Part shown: piece by piece, positions 34,099 to 46,277 of the stretch
Numbering within the stretch: the first letter of the stretch is position 1
How the letters are laid out: each line of letters begins with the position of its first letter
NCBI RefSeq assembly: GCF_028640845.1
Contig: NC_080546.1
Location: 20,801,020 to 20,865,019 of the forward strand
Direction: 5' to 3'
DNA from: Ahaetulla prasina
Taxonomy: Eukaryota; Chordata; Lepidosauria; Squamata; Colubridae
Length of the DNA stretch: 64,000 nt
Made by a program: the position numbers and the translations under genes
Notes under the pieces: model-generated
Database searches by the model: none
What the model was told of the DNA's origin: nothing
Seen by the model: the letters and a program-made list of their open reading frames with translations, nothing else

Positions 34099-34960
34099 TC
34101 TTTGCTGTCTCAGATTTTTGTAACTCAGGTATGATATACCTGCATTCATGAGAACAGACAGGTAGGCATGGTATGTAAACAATGACTTGTTGAAGAATAA
34201 GAGCAAAATCTAAGTTATATACTATATTATTTCTATGGGTAGGTCACTGCTTCTCCTATACAAACTTTTGATCTCCATAATTTCCTCAGTTATGAATCCC
34301 TTGAAATGAATGTGAAATGTATAGTACAATATCTTAATATTTTTCTTCCTAATTTTTAACATGTACCAACACTGCCATCAAATGTCCCTCTTCTTTTTCC
34401 TTTCTGTAACCAGAAGTTTTGTATAGTTATTTCATCAGGATCTATGATCTTGTTAATTTGAACATATAGAAGAAGAATGAAAGTTACCTGAGACTCTACT
34501 CTCCCAAGGACTGGTAAAACGTAATTAAAAGTACATATTGTCAACTTTCCTATGATCGTAAATTCATGGCAAAATTTTCCATCCAATCCAGGTCTTTAAA
34601 ATAAAGCTTTTTCAGACCATGGTTTTGTACAATTCAGTACATGAAAATGGAGTTCCTCTGTTCAGTGGAGCTTTTCTGTTCACTTTTCAAAGCCTATTTG
34701 TGGGATCTGTTAACACATTATTCATAGCATGAAGGGCATCCTTTGCTTAGACACAGTTAGAAACCAACCTCTTTGGCCTAAGCCACAGTAGAGCTTCTGT
34801 GTCTTACTTGACATGCATCTATCCTCTACTGACTTGTCTTGTTTCTACTCTACTTCTTTGAGACCTATTAAGTCTTCATTTCCCCTGTTCTCTCCAGCCT
34901 ATGCCCACTATTCTCTCTTTAAAAAAAAAATTGGCTTGCATTTAATAACAAATTTCCCCC
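34099..34960. other. GRID2 intron, unique sequence
   Basis: No gene or recognised repeat. Confidence 0.45.
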
Positions 34961-35005
34961 CTTCCTTCCTCCCTCCCTCCCTCCCTCCCTCCCTCCCTCC
35001 CTCCC
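34961..35005. repeat. (CCTT)n/(CCCT)n pyrimidine run
   Basis: A pure pyrimidine stretch of CCTT then CCCT units, of a kind able to form triplex DNA. Confidence 0.9.
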
Positions 35006-35912
35006 ATTGAACAGCATGTAAAGTTGAGCTCTGAAAATCAGTTTTTTTAAAAATAGAATAAGAAATTCAACTTTTCCTTTTTACAGCCAACGCGAGCATT
35101 TTCAGGCCAAAGATCTCTTATGCTTTCTAATCAAGCAATGCCGTTGGTTGTTTGTTTCAGTTTCATCATCGATTGAGAGGCATTAATTCAGGTAAAATGT
35201 CAAGCATTACAAGTCTCCCAGAAAGATGTTAACTTATCATTAATCATTAAAAATAAAATGTAGATAATGGCTCTGCTTTCCACTCTCCTAATAGTGCAGT
35301 AATTATCCCCAAATTATAAGAAAATTGGAAGATAATAGCCCGTATACTCAGTTCTCTTCTGGAAATAAAACTAGAATGCCAACAATTGTTCTTTGGAAAG
35401 CCATCTCTTTGAATAGATGGGTCAATAAATAATAAATAACAGAGAAGGGATCCATCTATAGGCCAGTCAAAACCTCCTGAACTGGTTTCTGCGCAACAGA
35501 GATTCTCATTTATCACTTGCTTGAGACGGCTGTTTCTCCTCACTAAGTTGCCTTTTCTAGTGCATCAGAAATAGCCCTTATACCGACTGAGTGAACAGGT
35601 ATAGACCATTCCAATCACACAATTCATCTGGCATTGTTTATTCACTCACATTAGTCATCTTCTGCTCCTATTCTGCATGTTTGTTCAACTGAGCACCAGA
35701 AGGAATATGGCAGAATAATAAGCAGGCAATGGCAGTGCTCAAAGAAAGAAGTATGTGTTGTGTCTTATATAGCTATATATAACTTTGAACTGAGGATTCG
35801 TTTCAGTGCAGAGTCTCTACTAAGTGCTGCAGCTGCCTACTTTGATCCCGTGGAAAGAAGTGGTTCCTGTCTTGTGTGTGCACAAAAGTTACTTCCATTG
35901 AAGGAAAGGCTT
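35006..35912. other. GRID2 intron, unique sequence
   Basis: No gene or recognised repeat. Confidence 0.45.
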
Positions 35913-36240
35913 CAATGGTGGGTTTCAAAATTTTGTACTAACGGTTCTGTGGGTGTGGCTTTGTGGGTGTGGCATGGCTTGGTGGGTGTGGTAGGGGAAG
36001 GATACTGTAAAGTCTCCATTCCCTCCCCACTTCAGGGGAAGGTTACTGCAAAATCCCACCCCACTCCAGGGGAAGGATACTGTAAAATCCCCATTTCCTC
36101 CCGATCAGCTGGGAATTGGGAGGCAGAGAATAGATCGGGGCGGCACCAGTCAGAATTTTTACTACCGGTTCTCTGAACTACTCAAAATTTCCGCTACCGG
36201 ATCTCCAGAACTGGTCAGAACCTGGTGAAACCCACCTCTG
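35913..36240 (+). mobile_element. hAT MITE (actaccggttctgtggg family)
   Basis: Ends are CAATGGTGGGTTTC and GAAACCCACCTCTG. It has three internal modules and a cggggcggcaccagtc block. The flanks do not give a clean duplication. Confidence 0.8.
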
Positions 36241-36305
36241 AAGAAAGGGTCTGAACAAGGCAACTTGACAATTTGCTTTCTATGTTAAAACAAACAAACA
36301 AACAG

Positions 36306-36755
36306 ATTCTAGAAAGAGTGCAAAGAGGAGCAACAAAGATGATTAGGGGACTGGAGGCTAAAACATAAAGAACTGTTGTTGGAATTGGGTATGTCTAGTC
36401 TGATGAAAAGAAGGACATAATAGCAGTCTTCCAATATTTCAGGGGCTGCCACAAAGAAGAGGGAGTCAAGCTGCTCTCCAAAGCATCTGAGGGCAGGACA
36501 AAAAGCAATGGGTGGAAACTAATCAAGGAGAGAAGCAATCTAGAACTAAGGAGAACTTCCCTAACAGTTAAGAACAATTAATCAGTGGAACAACTTGCCT
36601 CCAGAAGTTGTAAATGCTGCAACACTGGAAGTTTTTAAGAAGAGATTGGACAACATTTGTCTGAAATGCTATAGGGTTTCTGCCTAATCAGGGGGTTGGA
36701 CTAGAAGACCTCCATGGTCCCTTCCAACTCTGTTATTCTGTTCTAAACAAAAAAT
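36306..36755 (+). mobile_element. CR1 LINE 3' end
   Basis: It runs from gattctagaaagagtgcaaa to ccaactctgttattctg, with atgattaggggactggaggc and an INQWNNLPPEVV-like frame. A CAAA run (36288-36305) precedes it. Confidence 0.8.
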
Positions 36756-38277
36756 ACGAACACACAAAGCTGTATCACACTCTGCACAGGCCTTTTAAAT
36801 GTACAAAATTAGAAACTTCCCTGTTTTGGAAGGTATCTTCTGTAGTTTCTGTAAGGGTAATGGTTCTAATGTTTTCCATAATTGCTGAACACAACCTCTT
36901 ATTTACAGAAGAAAATTGTGTTTCATTTTTAATATATATTCTATCATAGTCCTTTTGAGCCAAGCAGAATTAAGGGAGATGTATCTCCTTCAAACAGCTG
37001 AAAGGATGACAAGCTTTCATTTGGGTGGAAAGTAAAGAACAATAATTTAATGGCGTTCATATTGAAATATATGAATGTACAGAATGCTTGAATAATTAAG
37101 GCACAAAGGGCCTTGAATTCAAGTAGGGCAGCTCAGGAGATTCATTTATAATGTCAGCCTGCATTTCATATTCAATTTGAATCTAGCAAAAACTGCATGA
37201 GCAGAAGCCCAATTGTTTACTACTCTCAGTGAATTCAGAATTAGGATGAGGGGAAAATATGGTAATTCCCAGTGACAGATTGACTGGCTAGAAAGCTAAA
37301 TCTAACTTCTGTGTTCATTCCTCACCTGCTTTCCATTCTGCAGAAGAAGTATGGGGGGGTATTTATTTTAGAATAACTAACCTTCTGTAATTAATTGTGA
37401 TGGGCAAATACGCGAAGTTTTAAATATTGCCATGTTCATTTAGGAAATCACTGTCAACAACTGATTTCAAACATGACACAGTAGTAATTTCAGAACTGTA
37501 CCTGAGTGTACATACGCTGAAAAGTGACAAACTACGTGTGAGTCTGGTGACTAAAGCATTATCAACATCTCCCACCCCCCATTTTATTCCATATTATCAA
37601 CGTATCTAAAAACCTGCATCTTCCTTATTTTCAACCGACTCTCATTTCACAATCCTGGAAACGTATTCTTTCTTGAAAGCAGAAAACAGCTCACTGAGAG
37701 TAAAATACCCATATTTCAATTCAGCTAAGTGGGCAGGCTATTTCATTCAGAACATCAGAGCGCTGTTTCCACCTGTTTCCATCTGTTGATTTTATATTTG
37801 GTTCAGCTCCATGTGTTCATGCTACATGGCAGCAGCAGAGTTCATATGTAGATTTTTCTGAAACTGGATTTCTGAATACATTTTGAATGTATTTTGAAAT
37901 ACATTTTCAGTCTTTTTTTTTTTTTAAAGGTAGCCAGCCACTGGAGACATTTCAGTTCTGATCCAATGTGCAGGATGAAAGCACATTCTCTTTCACTAAG
38001 CAAGAAAGTGGCTGGAACATTATGCTGGCTGGCTGAATTTTATTTCTAATTGTCAGAAGAATAATTTGGGGTTCCAACTCAAGCGAGGGTTGTGCCAGAA
38101 TAAATAAAAATGAGATCCAGACAGTTGTACGGAAAAAAGAAATATTTATTCCTTAAAGCAAAGAGTTTGCCTTTAGCAGCAGCTACAGAGAAGTGGAATA
38201 CAGCAACACAGTTAAATAGGGGAGTTCGTCCTGGGTGTGGAAGTATCTATGTGCTGATTCTAGGGTGACACTTGAGG
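36756..38277. other. GRID2 intron, unique sequence
   Basis: No gene or recognised repeat apart from a T run at about 37914-37925. Confidence 0.45.
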
Positions 38278-38285
38278 GACATGAA

Positions 38286-38601
38286 CAGTGGTGGGATTCA
38301 GCCGGTTCATGCTGGTTCGGGTGAACTGGTAGTTAAATTGCTGACTGGCTCTACCCCTACCCTCCCTACCCCTTCCAGGAGTCCCCATGCACCCCATTTT
38401 GGCTGCATGGAGGCCTACTGGGCCCAAAACAGGATGCGGGGGGCAGTGCATTCTCCACACCTCCCATTTTTGCTCCCAGGGAGATGCAGGAGGCCATGTG
38501 CTGATTGTCACACCCCCTGGCCATGCCCACCATGGCAATGCCCACCCAGGTGGTCATTGGGGCAGAGAACCAGTTATTAAATTATTTGAATCCCACCACT
38601 G
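38286..38601. mobile_element. hAT element (ggtgggattcagc group)
   Basis: Ends are CAGTGGTGGGATTCAGCC and TTTGAATCCCACCACTG, inverted. Flanking octamers gacatgaa (38278-38285) and ggcatgag (38602-38609) differ by two G/A changes. Confidence 0.8.
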
Positions 38602-38609
38602 GGCATGAG

Positions 38610-39684
38610 TGTCTGTAGGTACGTGTCATCTAGGATCTTTATTCTTGTGAAAATGCAGTTCCATTGGGAGACCTAATTTAATTAACTGTATTTGTGTTTA
38701 CTGACCTTATCCTTTGATATTTGGATTAGGACTGGGTAACTTATTCGGGGTTTGAGTAAAAGATTTTCCCTCATTTGCTATTTTTGCTTTACTAATTTAG
38801 TTTCAGTTTGACTGACAATTATCTAGTGGAGACACTGATTCTTGGTCCATTGTGAGGTCTGTTAATGTTTTAAGGGAAGATGGAATCAGTATAACAAATA
38901 AAACATATTGTGAAATAAAACTTTTCACGTAACATTTCTGAATCGCCTTGTCAGTTCCCAGAAGGTATTCCAAACTACTAAAACCTACTGCACCCAAATT
39001 TAAATCAGTGGAAATCAGGCTTATAAGAAAACTGTTTAAAAGCAACTAATGGAGCCACTTCTTAGTGCACTTTTACAATAGTGTTTTGTAAGAACCTCTA
39101 CTCCAAGCTGACTTTACAAATGGCCAAATTGCTTCTGTGAATTAATATTCTTGAGTTCAATCAAGGGGTGATTGGAACAGGGAAACCTCTCACTGATTGA
39201 CAGTAACTGTCTGCACATTTTAAAACAAAAGAGTCAGCCGCCGCGTGGCCTTATGTAATGGCCTTTGCTATATATGTCTCCTTAAATTGCCACTTTCAAA
39301 GAAGATTGCAGTTAAGAGAGATCATTTCCACTGATGAATGAACTTGGCATTATTATCTACTAAAACACTTTCCCTTGACAAAAGGAAAGAATGTTCATCT
39401 TATTTCTCTTTCCTTATCAAGGAAAAAGAATGTCTTACTTTAATTGGTCCATATTTACAGTAGTAAATATGAGAAAGAGTAAATAGCACATGATGTTAAC
39501 GTGCACATGATTGCACTGAAAAGTTTTGGTATTAAAAACAAACCCATACTAGCAAATAGGTTTGCATTGTTCAATAATTTTTAAACCATCTTACAATGCT
39601 GAACATTCTTTAGAAAATCTAATGCAGGGGATACCCAAAGCTTTTGAGGACTTGGGAGCAGATTTGAATTTTGAGATCACACAA
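38610..39684. other. GRID2 intron, unique sequence
   Basis: No gene or recognised repeat. Confidence 0.45.
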
Positions 39685-40291
39685 TAGTAGTGGCCAAAAT
39701 TGTGGAAACCTTTTGGGGAAAGAGTATTTTCTAAAACTAGCTAATAACACCACTTTTTGGGGGGAATAGTACCATAAAATTATGTATCAATGGAAAGATA
39801 ATTTAATCAAGAATGTAATGCAATAACTTTAATGAAGTATTTGCTATTAGAATAGCAGTGACAGTATGAAGAAGAAAAGTGAAACACGTAGAAAAAATGA
39901 GATATACAAAAATTATCACCATAGAAAAAATGAGATATACAAAAAAATATCACCATGTCAGTTAATACTTTGTTGGGTAACCTTTAGCATGAATTACAGC
40001 CTTACAATGTCTTCCCATGGAGTGAACCAAGTTTTTTAGTTCTGCAGCTGTTGTAATGTGAATTCAAGATGAAATTATTGCTTCTATTAATTGGGTTTTA
40101 TTGCTTGGTCGCTTCTGACTCTTTAGTTGGCTCCATAGATTTTCAATTGGGTAAAGGACTGAACTATTCCCAGGCCATTCTAGCAGTGGAATATGATTAT
40201 CTTGAAACTCCAAAAAAAAGTGGTATTATTAGCCATCAAATCTCAAAAATACACTTTTCCCAAAAGGTTTCCATAATTTTGGCCACTACTG
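39685..40291. mobile_element. Tc1/mariner-type element with inverted ends
   Basis: Left end TAGTAGTGGCCAAAATTGTG and right end complement CAGTAGTGGCCAAAATTATG are inverted repeats of at least 30 bases, with TA at 40292-40293. About 607 bp. The interior has no intact transposase. Blocks such as tttgttgggtaacctttagc look like remnants of one. A direct repeat of about 33 bp (gaaaaaatgagatatacaaa) lies at 39893-39956. Confidence 0.75.
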
Positions 40292-40496
40292 TATGTTTTT
40301 TCTCCCAAAAGTATGTCACTCTGAGAATGGCAAATCTCCAAACGACAAAGAAAATGCATTGGTATGCTTGCTTCTCTTTTTAAAAAAAAAGAGCTTATTT
40401 TTGTCTATTTTTTTTTCCAAATAATAGGATAGGATCTATCTCAGACTAGAGGCCAGATTATCAGGAGTGCCAAATGCCTTCAGATTTGTTCTCCAA

Positions 40497-40780
40497 AGCA
40501 CAGGCATTTATTTATTTATTTATTTATTTACATTTATATCCCGCTCTTCTCCGAAGACTCAGGGCGGCTTACAGTGTGTAAGGCAATAGTCTCATTCTAT
40601 TTGTATATTTACAAAGTCAATTTATTGCCCCCCCCAACAATCTGGGTCCTCATTTTACCTACCTTATAAAGGATGGAAGACTGAGTCAACCTTGGACCTG
40701 GTGGGACTAGAACCTGCAGTAATTGCAGGCAGCTGTGTTTTAATAACAGGCTTCTTACAGCCTGAGCCACGCCGCGGCAT
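40497..40780 (-). mobile_element. tRNA-derived SINE with an L2-like tail, minus orientation
   Basis: On the minus strand it has a tRNA-like head (cggcgtggctcaggctgtaa), a gcaggttctagtccc B-box region, ggttgactcagtcttcc, and a tail ccgccctgagtcttcggaga followed by (TAAA)n. That tail equals the 3' end of the L2-like LINEs at 6505 and 20277. Confidence 0.75.
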
Positions 40781-40891
40781 GCATAGGAAGACAAATGGTA
40801 AGGTAGCATTTACCTGCAAAACCTCAGAGATGTCCTGCCAAATCATCCCAAGGAAAGATAGAATTGTTTTAGGTCTTAAGGTGCTTTAAGT

Positions 40892-41218
40892 AAAGGTAAA
40901 GTTTCCCCTCGCACATATGTGCTAGTCATTCCTGACTCTAGGGGGCAGTGCTCATCTCCATTTCAAAGCTGAAGAGCCAGCACTGTCCGAAGACATCTCT
41001 GTGGTCATGACTAGATGCCAAAGGCGCACGGAACGCTGTTACCTTCCCACCAAAGGTGGTCCCTATTTTTCTATTTGCATTTTTTACATTCTTTCGAACT
41101 GCTAGGTTGGCAGAAGCTGGGACAAGTAACAGGAGCTCACCCCAGCACTAAGGATTTGAACTGTTGAACTGCTGAACTTTCAATCGACAAGCTCAGCCAC
41201 TGAGCCACTGCGTCCCTT
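40892..41218 (-). mobile_element. Sauria SINE, minus orientation
   Basis: It begins with aaaggtaaag (reverse of the ACCTTT tail) and ends in the head motif agtggctcagtggctgag on the minus strand. An 8-bp direct repeat, ctttaagt, flanks it at 40884-40891 and 41219-41226. Confidence 0.8.
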
Positions 41219-41324
41219 CTTTAAGTGGAAGTGCTTTAGGTGGACTATAGTCATATTGTTGAATGCTCTGGGACACTTTTAGAGATTTGAGTCTGAAGTA
41301 TTATATTGCTTTAATTATGATAAA

Positions 41325-41490
41325 GGAGGGGTGTCAATCTCAATTATATTGAGGGCCACAGTAGGGTTGTGTTGGACCTAAGGGGGCAGGGTGGGCGTGG
41401 CCAGGGTGGCGTGGCTGTGGTGGGCATGGCTAGCTCAATGTCCCTCGTGTCAGTGGCAACTGTGGTGGTCCAGGCAGACCTGGGGGATCC
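41325..41490. mobile_element. hAT fragment (ggggtgtcaaactc family)
   Basis: It starts ggaggggtgtcaatctcaat and has gtgggcatggctagctcaat like 20799. The right end is lost. Confidence 0.5.
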
Positions 41491-41557
41491 TCTTAATATT
41501 CTGTTGGCTGTTGTCAGATTCCTACATGGATTCCTATGTGGGTCATGTAGGGGTTAT

Positions 41558-41745
41558 AGAATAGAATAGAATTCTTTATTGGCCAAGTGTGATTGGACAC
41601 ACAAGGAATTTGTCTTGGTGCATATGCTCTCAGTGTACATAAAAGAAAAGATACGTTCATCAAGATACAACATTTACAACACAAATGATGGTCAATATAT
41701 CAATATAAATCATAATCATAAGGATTGTAGGGGTTATGTAGGGGT
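41558..41745 (-). mobile_element. LINE 3' end with short (TTCTA)n tail, minus orientation
   Basis: Same family as 32552-32690: agaattctttattggccaag, then tgattggacacacaaggaat, extending to catcaagatacaacatttac. Only three to four pentamer units are present. Confidence 0.65.
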
Positions 41746-43071
41746 CATAGTTGACTCTATAGGCAAAAGAGGAAATACAAATCCTAGGTCTGAGCTAGGT
41801 TTGGTTGATGTTTGGACTGCTCTGAGAGCAATGCAATAATTCCTATTGTGACATTAGCTTGTCTGAGCTAATTTTGTCAACTTCTAGCATATTGTTATCC
41901 GATATTGTTTATCTGAGTTCCCAGGTGAAGTTTGGACTGCTCTGGACTGCTTCTAATCCTACCATTCTGCCTTTCTTTCAAAATATCCTGTCCTTTCTGT
42001 CTGATTTCTAAACAGTGGCCTCCTCAGTTTCTGCTCGTGGGGCAGGGAGACTGAGGCTGTTTCTGTCTCTGAAAAAAACATGTTTCTCCATTTCTCATTT
42101 AAGGAAATATAATATTCTGCCTTTTTTAATAAGTCCCAAAATATTTCATTCTTTGGGGGGGGGCTTCACACAAAATTCATATCATTTTTGTTATTTTTTT
42201 TTTATTTTAAACAAAACAAGAGGAGAAGAAATAGAAATGGTTAGGTGAGGAGTCCTTTGAGAATTCACAGGAGAAGCGCCTTCAAAAACATTCCTATGCG
42301 TATCCTTCGTTTTCAAATCTGTGTGGGGCCGATTTCTATCTTGTCATTTATTTCTGAGATGGTTATCTGGCTAAATGATGATGCATGGCTTGTTATAATT
42401 CTTGGAAAGAAAGTTCAACAGTTAAGGATGTTAAATAAATTACAGATAAAATGACCTTCTTGTCTGTATTATTTTTTCCTCCCTAAAATACGCAGACATG
42501 ACTTTGCATGCTTCTTGCAAGACGAAAAACTAATTTTGCAAAAGCCAGGCAGGAGTCCGTCCATTCTTACTGTGAATTATTTTTCTCATTTTTTTCCCCT
42601 AGCTTTTTTCTTCCGCAGAAGGAATAAAAGAAAAAGTGATAGCTTGTATTGCAGGAATTGTAATTTATAATATTATTTGTTCTCCACATCCAGATGGAGT
42701 CTTTTCTTTAAACCTGATGAATGTTAAAATATGTAGCATATTGGTCTAAAACAGAAAGGAGAATTTGGGATGTCCCTGTCCGTCCTATCTTACAACTAAT
42801 TAGCAGTAATTGAGATCAAGTGGGTGTTTTATCAACTGATAACACACCATACTTTTGCCAGGCAAGAAAAGAAATAACTACAGTTTCTACTGCCCCATAC
42901 ACATGTATGGAAGCTCTACAGGTATTTATTCAACCTCCCCCAAACAGGTCCTTGGAAAGCACCCCTGTTGTACAGGTCCAAATTACAAGAGTCACTGGAT
43001 AACCGAGTCCAACAGGAACACACAAAATCCAGGAAAGCAGTCCAGGACTCAAACAGATACATGGCACATGC
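41746..43071. other. GRID2 intron, mostly unique
   Basis: No gene or recognised repeat. G-run at 42154-42163. Confidence 0.4.
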
Positions 43072-43079
43072 ACACAAGG

Positions 43080-43251
43080 CGGGGTGGATTCTATTTACCT
43101 TTACTACTGGTTCACAACAGGACTGTGCACACACATTTTCTGTGCATGTGCAGAAACTTCCTGATGACATCCGGGTCAGTGGGCAGAGCCTCCCGCCGGT
43201 TTTAGTACCAGTTCTTGCAAACCAGTCCAAACCGGGGGCAACCCACCACTG
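43080..43251. mobile_element. 172-bp hAT MITE
   Basis: Ends are CGGGGTGGATTCTA and GGCAACCCACCACTG. Flanking octamers acacaagg (43072-43079) and acacacgg (43252-43259) match 7/8. Confidence 0.75.
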
Positions 43252-43411
43252 ACACACGGCACAGAACTGGGGACATTGCTCCATCAATGCCCAAGTCTCA
43301 GGGTGAGGTTTAGTAGGAAATGCCAGTAAAGCCCTTTATGAGAGGTGAGGTTGCCTCCTCATGAGTAGCCTAGCTGACTGGCGTTGTGCCTGTCTCCTCT
43401 TTGTTCTATGT

Positions 43412-43479
43412 CAGGGGTCTCCAACCTTGGTCCCTTTAAGACTTATGGTCTTCAACTCCCAGAGTTCCTCAGTCAGCTT
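43412..43479. mobile_element. Half of a foldback hAT MITE
   Basis: Caggggtctccaaccttggt followed by tcaactcccagagttcctca matches one arm of 28021-28164. Confidence 0.6.
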
Positions 43480-43484
43480 TTCCC

Positions 43485-43680
43485 AGCCTAATGCTGGGAA
43501 AGATTGCGGGCAAAAGAAAAAGGGGACGACAGAGAATGAGATGGCTGGATGGAGTCACTGAAGCAATAGGCATGAGCTTAAATGGACTCCAGAAGATGGT
43601 AGAGGACAGGAAGGCCTGGAAGAACATTGTCCATGGGGTTGCGATGGGTTGGATACGACTTCGCAACTAACAACAACTCC
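43485..43680 (+). mobile_element. Bov-B LINE 3' end
   Basis: The frame gives GRQRMRWLDGVTEAI and DRKAWKNIVHGVAMGW, the C-terminal end of Bov-B reverse transcriptase. It is followed by ggttggatacgacttcgcaa and an acaacaac end. Bov-B is known for horizontal transfer between squamates and ruminants. Confidence 0.85.
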
Positions 43681-44298
43681 TTAACTCCTTGAAAATAACA
43701 GTAGTATGTCGTTAAGAAAAAGGTTTAAGGATTGGGCCTGTAGAATTCTGTTTCCATTTCTTTTATAAAACAGTACTGAGTTAATTCTTGTAGAGTAAGC
43801 CTCTTATGTGTATTTTTACCGCTTTGATAAATGTGGGATTGGGCTCTTAATTTATGCCATAATGATAGTCATTTTAAAACAGGATCCACAAAAGCAATTT
43901 ATTTAGTTGCTGACAGATGAAGACGGATCATCTTGTCCCTTAGGTATCTGCCTAGTAATTAAGAGGAAGAGAGGATGTGTTCTTGAAGATTCTAAACATT
44001 TATGTGTATCCATTTTTTTGTTTTAATATAAATATATTAGAATATATATCCAACACAACGTCCTTAAGATTTTAGACAGGCTGTAGTATATAAAATCTAT
44101 AAAGCAATCATATGAAATAAAAATTAATAGCACTTTAATACCAGTTACCATGATATAATAGTCAAAGGCCTAAAGATAAAATGTTCTGCCAGGTTATGGC
44201 TATTAAGACAGAAATAGTGATGGAATGTTGTCCACATCCGCAGGAGGGAATGAGTGCATTGCAGAGTAACAAAAGTCAGCAGTTTACTTGGAAGAAAG
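43681..44298. other. GRID2 intron, unique sequence
   Basis: No gene or recognised repeat. Confidence 0.45.
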
Positions 44299-44560
44299 AT
44301 TTATTTATTTACATTTATACCCCGCCCTTCTCCGAAGACTCAGGGTGGCTTACAGTGTGTAAGGCAATAGTCTCATTCTATTTGTATATTTACAAAGTCA
44401 ACTTATTGCCCCCCCCCAACAATCTGGGTCCTCATTTTACCTACCTTATAAAGGATGGAAGGCTGAGTCAACCTTGGGCCTGGTGGGGCTTGAACCTGCA
44501 GTAATTGCAGGCTGCTGTGTTTTAATAATAGGCTTCGTACAGCCTGAGCCACCACGGCCC
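44299..44560 (-). mobile_element. tRNA-derived SINE with an L2-like tail, minus orientation
   Basis: Nearly the same as 40497-40780: tail ccgcccttctccgaagactc on the + strand, head ggccgtggtggctcaggctg on the minus strand. Confidence 0.75.
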
Positions 44561-44789
44561 TTGACTCCTTGACTCCTTGAAGATGGACCCCTCCTTTGCG
44601 TATGTTTAATGGTGCAAGTAGACTTCTTTAGTTTCGCAAGATTTTTGCTGAGAAAATATAGGTGAGAAACAATAAAAGAAAATCCTCAGAAGAGTCTTCA
44701 AATTTTTACCTGGTTTTTGGAGCCTGACAGAACTGCATGGGTAAAAAGTAAAATCTTCAATTGTTTAAACAGCAAGAGCAATCCCAAAG

Positions 44790-45425
44790 GGGCTTTTTCA
44801 AGAGGCAACTGGACTTTCTAGTTTTTCTTTGAAGACATTCCGCTTCTCATCCAAGAAGCTTCTTCAGCTCTTCAGATATATTATTCTTCGGAGCTGGAAA
44901 AGCTTCTTGGATGAGAAGAGAAATGTCTTGAAAGAAAAATCAGAAAGACCAGTTGCCTCTTGAAAAAAGCACCTTTGGGATATGACCAGTGGTGGGATTC
45001 ACCAGTTGTAACAACCGGTTCGCTCTGCGCGCTCTCCAGAGGCCAGAAATGGGTGCATTTCCAGACTTCCAGTACCTCTGGTAGGCCCATTTTTCACTCT
45101 CCCCACCTCTCCAGGAAAGCCTCTGGAGTCTCCAGGAAGGTGAAAATAGCCTCCCCCAGGCACCGGATGCCCTCCTGAGGCCGGAAACAGGTCCGTTTCT
45201 AGACTTCCAGTAAGCCCATTTTTCGCACGTGCCCTGCACTTACCTGGCATCCAAAATGGGCCACGTGGAGACTCCTGGGAGGGGAGGGGCAGAGTGGGCA
45301 GGGTCAGCCAGTCCTTGGAACAACTGATTCACCGAACCAGATTAAAATCAACATGTGGTTCACCCGAATCAATCAAAACCGGCTGAATCCTACCCTTGGA
45401 TATGACCTGGATGGCTGAGAATCTT
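44790..45425. repeat. Dispersed foldback repeat, split by a hAT element
   Basis: Two inverted halves share the atccaagaagcttcttcagc core (44851 and 44897 region). The right half is cut by the hAT at 44987-45398 and resumes ctggatggctgagaatct, as in the copy at 62100-62130. Confidence 0.5.
44987..45398. mobile_element. hAT element inserted in the foldback repeat
   Basis: Ends are CAGTGGTGGGATTCACC and GGCTGAATCCTACCCTTG. The exact 8-bp duplication gatatgac lies at 44979-44986 and 45399-45406. The interior resembles the 8108 family (tctccagaggcc). Confidence 0.9.
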
Positions 45426-45787
45426 AATTCAGCAACAGCAATATTGGCATTTCAAAGTTCGTATGTACTAACAGAGAAGGTATTTTCCCATGTCTCTGCT
45501 CAGTATATGATAAATAAATAAAAATGATGTATCTCTTTCAGCCGTAGGATTCCACATAATAGTTACATACTGGGAGAGACATAATGCTTAAGCTGCAGCT
45601 TCTGTTTAATTTTCAACAATAGCTCCACATAATGTTCCCTGCAATACTCCAACCATTGTTTATTATAGTATGGATATTGTGCTTAAATTGTTCCTTCTCA
45701 TGAAGAACTACAGCAGGTGGAGCAACTATAGTTGGCAAATATATTCTGAGCCACCAACGTTACTTAGGTCTTCAATGATAGACATCA
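45407..45787. other. GRID2 intron, unique sequence
   Basis: No gene; the first few bases end the foldback repeat. Confidence 0.4.
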
Positions 45788-45795
45788 GTCTAAGT

Positions 45796-46269
45796 CAGTG
45801 GTTCTCAACCTTTATAGTGCTGCGACCCCTTTAATACAATTCCCCACGATGTGGCGACCCTAACCGTAAAATTATTTTTGTTTTGAATTTATCGCGCCTG
45901 AAGCCGTATTGGCTAGCGATCTGAACTGCTTGCAATTGCCTTGAGGACGGAGGCATTAAAGCGGAGACTCCTCCCCTATTAAGTTTATCACGCCTGAAGC
46001 CAGATTAGGCTAGCGATTGGGAGTGATTGCAGCTAGTTTGAGAGGGAGACATCAGAGCAAAGATTTCTCTCTTTTTTAATTCATTGCGCCTGAAGCCGAA
46101 TTCGGCTAGCGATTTGAAGAGCCTGCAGCTGGCTTGTGGAGTCAACCATTGGAGCGCGATTCTTCGACTCGCAAGTATACTTCCCATATTTCTGATGGTC
46201 TTAGGCGACCCCTGGCAAATCGTCATTCGACCCCCAATGGGGTCCTGACCCACAGGTTGAGAACTGCTT
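45796..46269. mobile_element. SPIN-like hAT element
   Basis: The left end is CAGTGGTTCTCAACC. Read from the right end it begins cagttctcaacctgtgggtc and continues with ttgggggtcgaatgac and ggggtcgcctaagaccatc, closely matching SPIN (Space Invader) elements as I remember them. Flanking octamers gtctaagt (45788-45795) and atctaagt (46270-46277) match 7/8. The interior has three tandem copies of a gcgcctgaagccgNatt...gctagcgat unit at about 45894, 45988 and 46085. No transposase is present, so it is non-autonomous. Confidence 0.8.
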
Positions 46270-46277
46270 ATCTAAGT

